A stretch of 64,000 nt of DNA from Gammaproteobacteria bacterium (GCA_013178375.1 JABLXQ010000004.1:1-64000); one strand, 5' to 3'. Counted from the first letter of the stretch, positions 24,685 through 33,713 are shown. Program-made: numbers and translations. The notes: a model not told the origin generated them from the letters alone.

Positions 24685-26025
24685 GTGGCGAACGACAAGA
24701 AGGACGACAAGCGCTTCAAGGCCACCACGCCCGGCAAGCGCTTCCTGAAACTGGCCGGCATGTCCGCCACCATTACCAAGAACCTCACCACGCACAAGCT
24801 CAAGGGCCTGTTTGCTGACGAGGAAACCCAGCAGAAAAACCAGGAAAAACTGTACGCCGACATCGGCCAACAAATCGCCCAGACCCTGGGTGAAATGAAA
24901 GGCGCGGTGATGAAGGTGGGCCAGATTGCGTCGCAGCTGAAAGACATGCTGCCCAAGGAAGTCGCCAGCGCGCTGGAAGTATTGCAGAAAGAATCCCCGC
25001 CCATGCCCTTCCCCATGATCCGCCGCCAGCTGATCAAGGCCCTGGGCGACACGCCGGAAAACCTGTTCGCCCGTTTCGATGAAGTTCCGTTTGCCGCTGC
25101 ATCCATCGGCCAGGTGCACCGTGCCCTGACCAAGGAAGGCGTCGAATGCGTGGTGAAGATCCAGTACCCCGGCGTGAAGGAATCCTGCGATTCCGACCTG
25201 AAGCATTTGAAGCGGTTGCTGAAACTGGCAGGGCTGGTGAAAGTGAGCGCCGAGGTGATGGACAAAACGTTCGACGAAATCCGCACCATGCTGTACGAAG
25301 AACTGGATTACAAACACGAAGCGGAAAACCTGAAACTGTTCGGCGACTACTACCGCGATCACCCTTACATCCGCGTGCCGGAGCTGATTGAAAACCTGTC
25401 GGCGGAAACCGTGCTGACACTGACGCTGGTGGAAGGCGACCGCCTGCAGGACGTGAAGTCGCAGCGCTATTCGCAGGAGACGATCAACCTGATCGGCTAC
25501 CACATTTTCGAAACCTTCGGCAAACAGATCTACGAACTGCGCGCCGTGCATTCCGATCCACACCCGGGCAATTTCGCCTTCCGCCCGGACGGCACCATCA
25601 TCATTTACGATTTTGGCGCGGTGAAAAAAATTCCCGAGGAAACCATCGCCAAACTGCGCAGCCTGGTGGCGGATGCGGTGGCCGGCAATGTGGACACCAT
25701 CGACCAGCACATGATCAATATCGGCGTGCGCCAGCCCAACGGCGAGGCGCCGTCGCCGGAGTATTATCACGAGTGGATGGATATCGTGATGCAGCCTTTC
25801 CAGAGTTACGAAAGCTTCGATTTCGCCCACACCAACCTGCATCGCCGCGCCATCGGCAAGGTGAAGCGCGATGGGCTGAAATACATGGGATCATTTCAGC
25901 CGTCGGCGGAAACCCTGGCGGTGAACCGGGTGCTAACCGGACACTACTGGACGATGGTGGACCTGGGTGTGAAGGCGTCGTTCCGGCCGCTGATCGATGA
26001 GATTGTGTTGAAGAAGACGGCGTAA
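24685..26025 (+). CDS. AarF/ABC1-family kinase (second paralogue)
   Basis: A 446-residue ABC1-family protein. The frame can start at TTG 24649, but GTG 24685 has AGAGG at 6-nt spacing and is preferred. Signatures: KVGQIASQLKDMLP (KxGQ), the alanine-rich loop FAAASIGQVHRA, the ExD-type helix YEELDYKHEAENL, the catalytic loop VHSDPHPGNFAF and IYDFGAVKK. It is only distantly similar to the family member at 4342-5667, so the two are old paralogues. Role in isoprenoid or quinone lipid metabolism is family knowledge. It converges with a lipoprotein gene across a 215-bp inverted-repeat element. Confidence 0.88.
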   Translation: MANDKKDDKRFKATTPGKRFLKLAGMSATITKNLTTHKLKGLFADEETQQKNQEKLYADIGQQIAQTLGEMKGAVMKVGQIASQLKDMLPKEVASALEVLQKESPPMPFPMIRRQLIKALGDTPENLFARFDEVPFAAASIGQVHRALTKEGVECVVKIQYPGVKESCDSDLKHLKRLLKLAGLVKVSAEVMDKTFDEIRTMLYEELDYKHEAENLKLFGDYYRDHPYIRVPELIENLSAETVLTLTLVEGDRLQDVKSQRYSQETINLIGYHIFETFGKQIYELRAVHSDPHPGNFAFRPDGTIIIYDFGAVKKIPEETIAKLRSLVADAVAGNVDTIDQHMINIGVRQPNGEAPSPEYYHEWMDIVMQPFQSYESFDFAHTNLHRRAIGKVKRDGLKYMGSFQPSAETLAVNRVLTGHYWTMVDLGVKASFRPLIDEIVLKKTA

Positions 26026-26032
26026 TCGCAGA

Positions 26033-26247
26033 GCAGAAAGGAAGCCGCGTGGATTAATTGAATATGGACGCTTTGCGGCATGGGTGAGCAGGAGAAGGAA
26101 AAGCACTGCTTTTCCCCTGCGAACGCCACGAACCTGTAGGTGAGTGGCCGGCCCCGAAGGGCCGCGGAGCAGCCCCCAGGGATGGGTTAACGGGGGGACG
26201 CCCAGTCCGTGTCCAGATTCAATTAATCCACGCGGCTTTCTTTCTGC
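26033..26247. repeat. 215-bp element with 31-bp terminal inverted repeats
   Basis: The left end 26033-26063 and right end 26217-26247 are inverted copies matching at 30 of 31 positions (core GCCGCGTGGATTAATTGAAT). The interior is itself rich in hairpins: GGAAAAGCA/TGCTTTTCC around 26098-26116, GGCCCCGAAGGGCC around 26151-26164 and a CCC-AGGGAT-GGG loop near 26175-26186. It fills the gap between two convergent genes. No target-site duplication and no coding capacity were seen. It could be a MITE-like element or a structured double-ended 3' untranslated region. Confidence 0.8.
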
Positions 26248-26255
26248 AACCACCA

Positions 26256-26741
26256 CTACTGGTACGTCACCATCTCATCACTGATCACCTGACCCCGATA
26301 CCAGGTCATCGGCCGCAGGGTAACCTTCATCTGCTCCCGCGTCAGTCCATGACGCGGCAGCGAATGCTGCATTGCCACCTGACACTTCCCGTTCAGAACC
26401 GGAAAAACCTGCCGCTCCGCCGCCTCGTAGGCAATGCCGTCCACCGTCACCGACAGCATCACATCCACATAAAATGCCGGCGGCAGATTGTCGCCCTGCA
26501 CATCCAGCTCCGCCTGGGCCACCAGCAACGGCGTGAAGGTTTTTTCCTCGATAAGAATCTGCTCGTTGCGCACGGAAAAATCCAGGCGCGGTTTGATTTC
26601 CAGCGCCAGCAAGCGGGATTCCATCCGATCCAGTTTTTCCTGCAGGGGTGGCTGCAAGTCCTCTATGCCCACCCGGCAACCCTGCAGCGCGCCCAACGAC
26701 GCCGCCAGCAGGCAAGCCGGTAACAGCCGTGCATACATCAT
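26256..26741 (-). CDS. Lipoprotein of unknown function coupled to mltC
   Basis: A 161-residue lipoprotein: signal with lipobox LGALQGC (Cys22), a short coiled helix (PPLQEKLDRMESRLLALEI), then a beta-sandwich-like domain (FYVDVMLSVTVDGIAYEAAE). The start overlaps the mltC stop (ATGATG over TGA), so it is translated from the same message. It probably lies at the outer-membrane inner leaflet and may assist the transglycosylase. Family not recognised. Confidence 0.75.
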   Translation of the reverse strand: MMYARLLPACLLAASLGALQGCRVGIEDLQPPLQEKLDRMESRLLALEIKPRLDFSVRNEQILIEEKTFTPLLVAQAELDVQGDNLPPAFYVDVMLSVTVDGIAYEAAERQVFPVLNGKCQVAMQHSLPRHGLTREQMKVTLRPMTWYRGQVISDEMVTYQ

Positions 26742-28000
26742 AATCGGGTATAGAAATTACGCCGTTTGAGAACCTTTTCCACGTAAAGCCGGGTTTCCTC
26801 GCGGGGCGAGTTGCGCACCAGCCGCTCCAGCACCTGTTCGGGCTGCAAACGGTTGATGGCATCCACGGCGTCCTGAAAACTGGGATTGTCGACAAAGGCC
26901 CGCGCCGCACTGGACGCACCGCCGTTATAAGCCGCGATGGTGAAATACAGGCGGCTGTCGGGATTCTTGATGTCTTTCAGGTATTCGTAATAGAGCACGC
27001 TCAGGTAAGCCGCGCCCACTTCGATATTCTGTTTGGGATTGAACAGATACTCCGGCGCCAGCAGACGTTCTTCCTGATACAGCTTGATGGTGGCGTCGCG
27101 CCCGGCAGTGGACGGCACGATCTGCATCAACCCGAAGGCCGGCGCATGAGAACGCGCCAGTGGATTGAAATGGCTCTCGGTGTGGATGATCGCCATGATG
27201 ATGTCTTCCGACAGGGCGAAGCGCTGCGCGTTGCGGCTCACCAGCGGCTTGTATTCCAGTACTTTCTTGCGGATGCGATTGTCGGGCAGCGGGATCACGT
27301 AAGTGAGTTTCTTGCCGGTATTCACCGGCACACTGGCCAGGCTGGCAGACAGGGCCTGGTAGCGGATGCTCGCGTTGCGCATCAGGGCGGCGGCCCGGGC
27401 GCGCACATCCGATTCGGTGGGGCGCAGGCTGGTGAACAGTTCCTTCAGCACCAGTTCGGCACCGGTTTCGGCACCCGCATCGCGGGCATTGCGGGACTTG
27501 AACGCCTGGTTCACGGCCACCTGGATCGGATCCTGCCGCAGGGCTTTCTGCAGACTGGTGCCCAGGGTGTCTTCCAGTTCGCCTTGCACCTTGCGGGCCA
27601 TGGCAGCGAAATCGAGCCGGCCTCCGTTGTGGATGCCGTCGATGCTGATTTCCACCTGGTTATGTTCGAAGTCCACCGCCTTCTTGGCGCTGTAATCGGC
27701 GGAATAGGAGATCCAGCGGGTCTGGCTGCTGGTTTCGGGAATGGACCAGTGTTCGCGGATACGCTGCTGTTCGGCCTGCAGGGCCTGTTCATAGGCCGCC
27801 GCCAGTTGCTGCTGTTCCTGCTGGGCCGGGCTCAGGGCGATGGACTTGCGGTCTTTCAGCAGCGGGCTGTCCGGGCGCTCTTCGCGCTCGATCACCCAGC
27901 CGCCAGTGGCGTGGGACATGGGGCTCAACAACAGCATTGCACACAGCAATGCCGGCGCGGTGCCCTTCCGTCCTGTCCAGATCCGTTTCACTCCAGCCAC
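26738..28000 (-). CDS. mltC: Membrane-bound lytic murein transglycosylase C-like protein
   Basis: A 420-residue protein starting at GTG 28000 (GAGAGGG 5 nt upstream). An N-terminal export signal (PALLCAMLLLSPMSHA) lacks a lipobox cysteine, unlike E. coli MltC, which is a lipoprotein. Residues about 85-240 are the DUF3393/MltC N-terminal domain (DFEHNQVEISIDG). The SLT catalytic domain follows with Glu275 in IIHTESHF, then PAFGLMQIVPSTAG and IAAYNGGASSAARAF. It cleaves peptidoglycan glycan strands in the periplasm. It is longer than E. coli MltC (about 360 residues), with an extra Gln-rich N-terminal helix (residues 55-85). Confidence 0.87.
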   Translation of the reverse strand: MAGVKRIWTGRKGTAPALLCAMLLLSPMSHATGGWVIEREERPDSPLLKDRKSIALSPAQQEQQQLAAAYEQALQAEQQRIREHWSIPETSSQTRWISYSADYSAKKAVDFEHNQVEISIDGIHNGGRLDFAAMARKVQGELEDTLGTSLQKALRQDPIQVAVNQAFKSRNARDAGAETGAELVLKELFTSLRPTESDVRARAAALMRNASIRYQALSASLASVPVNTGKKLTYVIPLPDNRIRKKVLEYKPLVSRNAQRFALSEDIIMAIIHTESHFNPLARSHAPAFGLMQIVPSTAGRDATIKLYQEERLLAPEYLFNPKQNIEVGAAYLSVLYYEYLKDIKNPDSRLYFTIAAYNGGASSAARAFVDNPSFQDAVDAINRLQPEQVLERLVRNSPREETRLYVEKVLKRRNFYTRL

Positions 28001-28456
28001 GACAACCCTCTCAGCTGAACACTGCCCAATTTAATTGGCCTGCGTTGGTCCGTCTTTCCAGTGTAGCCCTCACCCGCTGCGAGCGGCGGACGAGGCATGC
28101 CGGGGACATCACAAACCTGGATAAAATCTATTAAGGGAGGATTGCGGCGAGCACCCTCGTTCGAACCAGTATGGCAAAGCAGCTCAGGCCCCGGGTGGGC
28201 CACTTAGACTTTATCGACCATTTTTCACGCAGTTTTATAACGTCTCACCCGGGCAAAGCCTTCTAAACGTTAGGAACCGCTAACCTTTTCGTTGGGTTTT
28301 TGTAACCAGGCCCCGTCTGCCCCTCCCCCTACCCCCTCATCGAATTGCTTGCCCGGGTGAAATTTGAAATCATTCCGGATTCGACAAAAAAGAATCGGCG
28401 ACGCGCCTGGAATCCTGTCCGGCCGATCACCGGCAACCGCATGGGTGTGGGGAAAC
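28001..28456. other. 456-bp divergent intergenic region
   Basis: It lies between the divergent mltC and MORN genes and must hold both promoters. I see no convincing hexamer pair, no RNA gene and no frame with a ribosome-binding site. The bases just before the MORN gene are purine-rich and include GGGGA before its ATG. Confidence 0.5.
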
Positions 28457-30019
28457 ATGCAACGACAACTGCTCAAATCCGCTTTTTATGGACTCCTGCT
28501 GGGAATCAGTCTTTCTGCGATCGCTGAACCCATAGACCAGACCCGCTACATGGACGACGCCAGCTATCACCTGGAGCGGCGCCAGAAGACCTGGCCCGAC
28601 GGCGCCCAGTACGATGGCGAGTGGCTGGGGGAGCAACCCCACGGCCAGGGCATGTACACCTACACCGATGGCGGCCAGTACTGGGGCCGCTTCCGCCAGG
28701 GCAAACGCCAGGGCGACGGCATGATGAAATATGCCAACGGTGACGAGTACGAAGGCACCTGGTTCGACGACCAGCCGCAAGGCAAGGGCACCCTGCGCTA
28801 CGCCACCGGCGTGATCTACGCGGGGGAATTCAAGGCCGGCGCCCAGGACGGTCAGGGCCGCCAGACCTATGTGGATGGCACCTATTACGACGGCCAGTGG
28901 CACAACAACGTGCCCCACGGTTATGGCCGCCTCACCTTCGTGTCCGGTGGCGCCTATGAAGGCCAGTTCGACGCCGGCAAACCCCACGGCACCGGACAGT
29001 ATTTCTACGCCAACGGCGACCTGTACGATGGCCAGTGGAAGAATGGCCAGCCCCACGGCACCGGCCGCATCGACTACGGTACTGGCGGCTATTACGAAGG
29101 CCAGTTCGTCAACGGCGACAAGCAGGGCAAGGGCATCTGGCTGTCCGCCCTCGGCAAGCGCTTCGAAGGCCCCTTCGTCGGCAACCAGCCGGATGGCAAG
29201 GGCCGCTGCAGCAGTGGCGAAAAAGTGGAGGCCTGCACCTACCGGAAGGGACAACTGGTCAGCAGCGAATCCGTTCTGGCGGCGAAATCGCCTGAGCCGG
29301 TTGCCACGGCCGCACCCGCAAGCGCTCCGCTGGCGGCGGCCATGGCAACCACCGCCCTGGTAGCCAGCAGCGCGTCAGCGCCGGCAACCAGCATCGAAAC
29401 TGCCAGCGCTGTCGCTACAAAACCTGCTGTCACCGCGAAAGCAACCATCAGCACACCAACGGCCGTCGCACCCGAAAAACCGGTGGTGGCGCACGCCCCG
29501 GCTACCGCTTCCAGCCAGATCAAATCCGCCATTCCGGCATCAACGTCTACGACTGAACCCAGCTTTGCCAGCAAACTGGAACAGGAAAAACAGAACCTGA
29601 AAAAAAACTCGGTGGCGGAACTGAACCAGACCCGCAGCGACATCTACTTCACCGACAACTGGCGCAACCAGGATCTGATGGCATTGCCGGAAAAAGCCTG
29701 GTGGAACAAGAAATCCTCGCTGTTCAAGGATGAACTGGAAATCGTGTCCCAGCATGGCGACGTGCGCATCCGCATGCTGGTCAGCAATTACAAAGGGCCG
29801 GGCCAGTACCGTCTCGACAACGTGATCATCGAGACACCCGGCCAGCACTTTGAAAAAGCCGGCAATGGCGGCACCCTGGTGATACTCGACGACCAGCAGG
29901 GCTGGCTGAGTGGCTCCTTCAATTTCGAAGTGAACGGGCAGAACGGAGAAATCCTGGCGTTCAACGACGGCCTGTTCCGGGTGAAAGACCAGAGTCAGCT
30001 GCTGTCGATTCTGAAATAA
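28457..30019 (+). CDS. Exported MORN-repeat protein
   Basis: A 520-residue protein. The frame opens at 28364, but ATG 28457 (GGGGA 4 nt upstream) begins a signal peptide (KSAFYGLLLGISLSAIA). Residues about 48-255 are eight full and one partial MORN repeats with an exact 23-residue period (YDGQWKNGQPHGTGRIDYGT type). Then comes an Ala/Thr/Pro-rich low-complexity linker (about 275-385), and a C-terminal beta-rich domain (SLFKDELEIVSQHGDVRIRM) likely to be the functional head. MORN arrays bind lipids or act as spacers; the task of this protein is unknown. The 69-bp DNA period makes the gene prone to repeat copy-number change. It is followed by a terminator. Confidence 0.85.
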   Translation: MQRQLLKSAFYGLLLGISLSAIAEPIDQTRYMDDASYHLERRQKTWPDGAQYDGEWLGEQPHGQGMYTYTDGGQYWGRFRQGKRQGDGMMKYANGDEYEGTWFDDQPQGKGTLRYATGVIYAGEFKAGAQDGQGRQTYVDGTYYDGQWHNNVPHGYGRLTFVSGGAYEGQFDAGKPHGTGQYFYANGDLYDGQWKNGQPHGTGRIDYGTGGYYEGQFVNGDKQGKGIWLSALGKRFEGPFVGNQPDGKGRCSSGEKVEACTYRKGQLVSSESVLAAKSPEPVATAAPASAPLAAAMATTALVASSASAPATSIETASAVATKPAVTAKATISTPTAVAPEKPVVAHAPATASSQIKSAIPASTSTTEPSFASKLEQEKQNLKKNSVAELNQTRSDIYFTDNWRNQDLMALPEKAWWNKKSSLFKDELEIVSQHGDVRIRMLVSNYKGPGQYRLDNVIIETPGQHFEKAGNGGTLVILDDQQGWLSGSFNFEVNGQNGEILAFNDGLFRVKDQSQLLSILK

Positions 30020-30033
30020 CCCCGCGTTGAAAG

Positions 30034-30069
30034 TAAAAAGGGCGCCACTCTGAAGGGCGCCCTTTTTTT
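30034..30069. terminator. Bidirectional intrinsic terminator
   Basis: Stem AAAAAGGGCGCC (30034-30045) with GGCGCCCTTTTT (30055-30066), 9-nt loop, followed by T8 on the plus strand; the A5 tract gives a U-tract on the other strand. It separates the convergent MORN and acyl-reductase genes. Confidence 0.88.
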
Positions 30070-30114
30070 TGACAATGAAGCTTTTTGACAGTGCAGATTT
30101 TACCAATACACCCT

Positions 30115-32103
30115 TTACCAATGTACTCCGCGCATGATGTAGGCAAATGCCATCTGCTCCGGCGACACCACTGACGGCTGGGAATCGTCCTTCTTGCCCT
30201 GGGCCGCCGCCGAATCCGGGAACATGCGGAAGCCGGTGTTGATGATGATCTCGGCGAACTTCGGCGCCACCGCATGCACCACCTGACCGAACACACCCAA
30301 CTTGGTAGCAATGCGCTTGCTGCGGTAAATCAGCGCCTCGCCGACCATGTCCGCCGCCTCTTCCGGGCTGATGGTGGGCACGTTGTCGTAAATCTTGGTG
30401 GGCGCGATCATCGGCGTGCGCACCAGCGGCATGTTGATGGTGGTGAAGTGCACGTTGCAGTCGGAATATTCCGACGCCGCGCAGCGCGAGAACGCATCCA
30501 GCGCCGACTTCGATGCAACGTAGGCACTGAACCGCGCCGGATACGTCAGCGCACCGATCGATGAAATATTGATGACATGCCCGCTGCGATTCTTTTCCAT
30601 CACCGGCAGAAAATTCATCATCAGCCGCAGCGCGCCGAAGTAATTCAGCTGCATGGTGCGTTCGAAATCGTGGAAGCGGTCGTAAGACAGCGAGATCGAA
30701 CGGCGAATCGAACGGCCCGCGTTATTGATCAGCACATCGACGCGGCCGAAATCCGCCAGCACCTGCTGGGCGAAACGGTCGCAGTCTTCCATGTTGGCGA
30801 TGTCCACACTGTAGGTGAACGCCTCACCTCCGGCCGCTGCGATTTCCTCCTTGGTCTCTTCCAATTTCTCCGGCGTGCGAGCTGCCAGGATCACTTTGGC
30901 GCCTGCCGCTGCCAGCTTCAGCGCCGACGCCTTGCCAATACCGGACGAAGCACCAGTCACCACCACCACCTTGCCTTTTACCCGGCCTTCCAGCGTGCGG
31001 TCGATGAACAGTTCCGGGTCCAGATTGCGTTCCCAGTAATCCCACAGACGCCAGGCGTAAGTATCCAGGCGCGGGCAGCTGATGCCGGAACCGTCCAGCG
31101 CGGCGCGGGCATCTCGGTTGTCAAACTTGGTGTGGTACTGGGTGAATTTCAGCAGCGAACGGGGAATGCCCAGGTCTTCCAGCACCGTGTTGGTGATGCG
31201 TTTCACCGGCGGCAGCGTGCCCAGAGTCTGGCGCAGGAACGGCGGCATGAAGCTGAACATGCGGGTGTCGATGCGCATCGTCATCTGCGGCGCGTGGCCA
31301 GCGCGGGCGAAAATGTTGATCACTTCACCGATCTTGTAATGATCCACATCGGTGAGGTGGAAGCACTTGCCGTCCAGCCCGTCCTTGTGCGCCAGATAAT
31401 CCATGGCATCCACCACGAAATCCACCGGCACAATGTTGAAGCGCCCACCTTCGATGCCAATTACCGGCATCCAGGGCGGCAGCAGTTTGCGCAGTTTCTT
31501 GATCAGGCCGAAGAAATAATAGGGGCCGTCGATCTTGTCGATCTCGCCGGTTTTCGAATGCCCCACCACCATGCCCGGGCGATAAATACGGAACGGAATC
31601 TTGCAGTCCTTGCGCACGATGGCTTCAGAATCATGCTTGGTGCGCAGGTAGGGATTGTTGAGATTTTCCGCTTCCTCGAACATGTCCTCGCGGAAAATAC
31701 CGGGGTACATGCCGGCCGCCGCGATGGAACTGGTGTGATGGAAACAGCCGGCGGCCATTTCCTTTGCCACCTTCACCGCATTGCGGGTGCCTTCAATATT
31801 GGCGCTGACCTGCACCGCTTCCGGCGCCGACAGATCATAAATCGCCGCCAGGTGGAAAAAATGTTTCACTTTGCCTTTCAGCTTCGCCATGTCGTCGGCA
31901 CTGATCCCCAGCTTCGGCTGGGTGATGTCGCCAATTACCGGAATGATCCGGCCTTCGGTATCACCCACCAGGGATTTCAGCGTATCCAGTTTGCCGAGGG
32001 ATGCCTCGCGCATCAGCACATAAATGGTGCCCTGCCGCTTGAGCAGCTTTTCCAGTAAAAACCGTCCGATAAAGCCGCTGGCGCCCGTGACGAAATAAGT
32101 CAT
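30115..32103 (-). CDS. Bifunctional fatty acyl-CoA/ACP reductase (two fused SDR domains)
   Basis: A 662-residue two-domain reductase. The N-terminal half is a male-sterility-type acyl reductase: VTGASGFIG at 5-13, the IEGTRNAV region and YLRTK (Tyr152, Lys156). The C-terminal half, from about 375, is a classical SDR: TGASSGIG at 383-390, NNAGRS and YVASK (Tyr528, Lys532). This architecture and length match the alcohol-forming reductase of Marinobacter that converts fatty acyl-CoA or acyl-ACP through the aldehyde to fatty alcohol using NADPH; I recall strong similarity along the whole length. Start ATG 32103 has GAGGA at 6 nt. It is second in an operon after the wax ester synthase gene, supplying its alcohol substrate. 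Confidence 0.9.
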   Translation of the reverse strand: MTYFVTGASGFIGRFLLEKLLKRQGTIYVLMREASLGKLDTLKSLVGDTEGRIIPVIGDITQPKLGISADDMAKLKGKVKHFFHLAAIYDLSAPEAVQVSANIEGTRNAVKVAKEMAAGCFHHTSSIAAAGMYPGIFREDMFEEAENLNNPYLRTKHDSEAIVRKDCKIPFRIYRPGMVVGHSKTGEIDKIDGPYYFFGLIKKLRKLLPPWMPVIGIEGGRFNIVPVDFVVDAMDYLAHKDGLDGKCFHLTDVDHYKIGEVINIFARAGHAPQMTMRIDTRMFSFMPPFLRQTLGTLPPVKRITNTVLEDLGIPRSLLKFTQYHTKFDNRDARAALDGSGISCPRLDTYAWRLWDYWERNLDPELFIDRTLEGRVKGKVVVVTGASSGIGKASALKLAAAGAKVILAARTPEKLEETKEEIAAAGGEAFTYSVDIANMEDCDRFAQQVLADFGRVDVLINNAGRSIRRSISLSYDRFHDFERTMQLNYFGALRLMMNFLPVMEKNRSGHVINISSIGALTYPARFSAYVASKSALDAFSRCAASEYSDCNVHFTTINMPLVRTPMIAPTKIYDNVPTISPEEAADMVGEALIYRSKRIATKLGVFGQVVHAVAPKFAEIIINTGFRMFPDSAAAQGKKDDSQPSVVSPEQMAFAYIMRGVHW

Positions 32104-32154
32104 GTTGGTATCCTCATCCTACCCTTGAAAATGAAAACTGCGATTCACGAAAAT

Positions 32155-33525
32155 TCACACGTGCGACAACTGGCCCTGGAACGACGGGACTCCCAATACC
32201 GCGTTCTTGATCGAGGCGAATTCATCCACGAAATCGTCGATCATGGCCTGGGGATCGGGAATCAGCGCGGCGTCCGCGACAAAACCGAATTCCACCTTGT
32301 TGTCGTAACTCAGAATGCTCACGCCGATGCCGATGCCGCCGGACTGCGGCACCCAGAACATGGGCTTGGCCAATTTCTTACCCTTCAGGTATACCGGCTC
32401 TGCGGGACCCGGCACATTGGTCATCACCGCCGACGCCTTGCTGGAAAAGAAATCGAGAAAGAATTTTTCCACCGCGCGCGGAAAGAAACCGAGGATGCCC
32501 AGCACGTTGTAGCTCATCTGCGCCTGCACGCCGCTCTTGAGCTGGCGCATGGCCTGGCGCACGGCCTGAATGCGGCGCTCGATGGTGGGCTCGCCCACCG
32601 GCAGATTCAGGTACACCAGGCCAAAGCGGTTGCCCAGCTGCAGGGCGTCTTCGATGGGCCGCAGGTTCACCGGCACAGTGGCCCGCAGCTGCACACCATT
32701 GACCGGCTCGCCGATCCGCTCCAGGTAGCGGCGCAGACTGCCGGCCACACAACCCAGAATCACATCATTGATGGTGCAGCCCATGGCCTTGCTGACCTGC
32801 TTCACCTCGTTGATATCCAGCGACGGCGCCCAGCCCACCCGTTTGTGCGGAGTCAGCTTACGTTTGTACGCTGTTTTGGAATCCGGCCGGGCCAGGATCA
32901 CCCGCATGGCCTCGTACAGCCAGGCCAGGGAAAAGCCGGTATAGAAGACGGTGGACGTGAGCGCGAACTCTGCCCGGTGCAGCAGGGCATCAGAGCGAGG
33001 TTTGCGCTGGGGAAACTTGATATTGGCGGCCGGAGAACTGTGCAAAACAGATTTGTCGGCAATGGAATCCAGCACTGAAATCAAGGCGATACCGTCAGCA
33101 TAGCTGTGGTGCACCTTCACCATCACCGCTGTGCCGTCCTTGTATTTCGGTACGAAAAAGAAGCGCCACAACGGCTTGTCCGGGTCCAGCGGTGCCGGAA
33201 TCTGCCGGCTCACCGCCGCCCGGATCTCCGCCTCATTACAGCCTTCCTGCATCCCTTCCAGGGCAGACAGGTGGTATTCCATGTCCACCTGAGGCAACTC
33301 TTCCCACAGATACTGGTTGCCAAGCTGTACCGGCCGCTGCCGGAAACGCTTGTGCTGCCGGATCAGACGGTCTTCCAGGATCTCCTTGAAATCCGCGTAG
33401 CTCATCGGCTCGTCAAACATCAGCAAGCCATTGATCACCATCAGATTATCCGCTGAATCCATGCGCAGCCATGCGGTATCGACAACGCTCATGGGCTCCA
33501 GCGCCCGATTATTGGATGTCCTCAT
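32155..33525 (-). CDS. Wax ester synthase / diacylglycerol acyltransferase (WS/DGAT)
   Basis: A 456-residue member of the bacterial WS/DGAT family, which esterifies fatty alcohols or diacylglycerol with acyl-CoA to form storage lipid. The catalytic motif HHxxxDG is HHSYADG at residues 139-145. Other family blocks are PLDPDKPLWRF, ATVPVNLRPIE and VMTNVPGPAEPVYLKGKKL. Start ATG 33525 follows AAGGGA at 7 nt. The downstream reductase begins 51 bp after the stop. A predicted promoter with a FabR-like operator lies just upstream. Whether it prefers alcohol or diacylglycerol is not visible, but the neighbouring acyl reductase argues for wax esters. Confidence 0.92.
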   Translation of the reverse strand: MRTSNNRALEPMSVVDTAWLRMDSADNLMVINGLLMFDEPMSYADFKEILEDRLIRQHKRFRQRPVQLGNQYLWEELPQVDMEYHLSALEGMQEGCNEAEIRAAVSRQIPAPLDPDKPLWRFFFVPKYKDGTAVMVKVHHSYADGIALISVLDSIADKSVLHSSPAANIKFPQRKPRSDALLHRAEFALTSTVFYTGFSLAWLYEAMRVILARPDSKTAYKRKLTPHKRVGWAPSLDINEVKQVSKAMGCTINDVILGCVAGSLRRYLERIGEPVNGVQLRATVPVNLRPIEDALQLGNRFGLVYLNLPVGEPTIERRIQAVRQAMRQLKSGVQAQMSYNVLGILGFFPRAVEKFFLDFFSSKASAVMTNVPGPAEPVYLKGKKLAKPMFWVPQSGGIGIGVSILSYDNKVEFGFVADAALIPDPQAMIDDFVDEFASIKNAVLGVPSFQGQLSHV

Positions 33526-33557
33526 AATTTTTTCCCTTAGCCCCGAGACCGCTTTTC

Positions 33558-33575
33558 AGCGTACAAGTGTTTGCC
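33558..33575. promoter_or_regulatory. FabR-like operator on the wax-ester promoter start region
   Basis: The dyad AGCGTACAAGTGTTTGCC has the form AGCGTACA-NN-TGTxxGCT known for FabR operators of gammaproteobacteria. It begins directly after the predicted -10 of the wax ester synthase promoter, i.e. over the transcription start, where a bound repressor would block initiation. Confidence 0.6.
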
Positions 33576-33603
33576 ATAATAATGATCGCGCGCCGAAATG
33601 CAA
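33576..33603 (-). promoter_or_regulatory. Predicted promoter of the wax-ester operon
   Basis: On the minus strand TTGCAT (33603-33598) and TATTAT (33581-33576) are 16 bp apart. The gene start is 50 bp downstream. The FabR-like dyad abuts the -10. Confidence 0.5.
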
Positions 33604-33695
33604 CACCCTCTTAAGGACAAATGTCGCAATAAGCCAGGCTTTTGGCGCGAACGGCTTTACAAAACAAAAAGATGCAAAAACGAAATTGAAAAACC

Positions 33696-33713
33696 AGCTA
33701 ACAAATGTACACT
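33696..33713. promoter_or_regulatory. Second FabR-like operator, upstream of the TetR gene
   Basis: On the minus strand AGTGTACATTTGTTAGCT, again AGxGTACA-NN-TGTTxGCT with one or two changes per half-site. It lies 148 bp before the TetR gene and 120 bp from the first site, consistent with autoregulation or cooperative control of the shared intergenic region. Confidence 0.55.

Noticed and set aside
24652-25842. 396-codon minus-strand frame opposite the second ABC1 kinase
   Set aside because: Antisense shadow with Phe/His/Gln bias; the kinase motifs are on the plus strand.
28526-29250. CRISPR-like regular repetition
   Set aside because: The 69-bp period is the coding sequence of MORN repeats, with no constant repeat and variable spacer pattern.
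30577-32058. 493-codon plus-strand frame opposite the acyl reductase
   Set aside because: Antisense shadow; both reductase domains read clearly on the minus strand.
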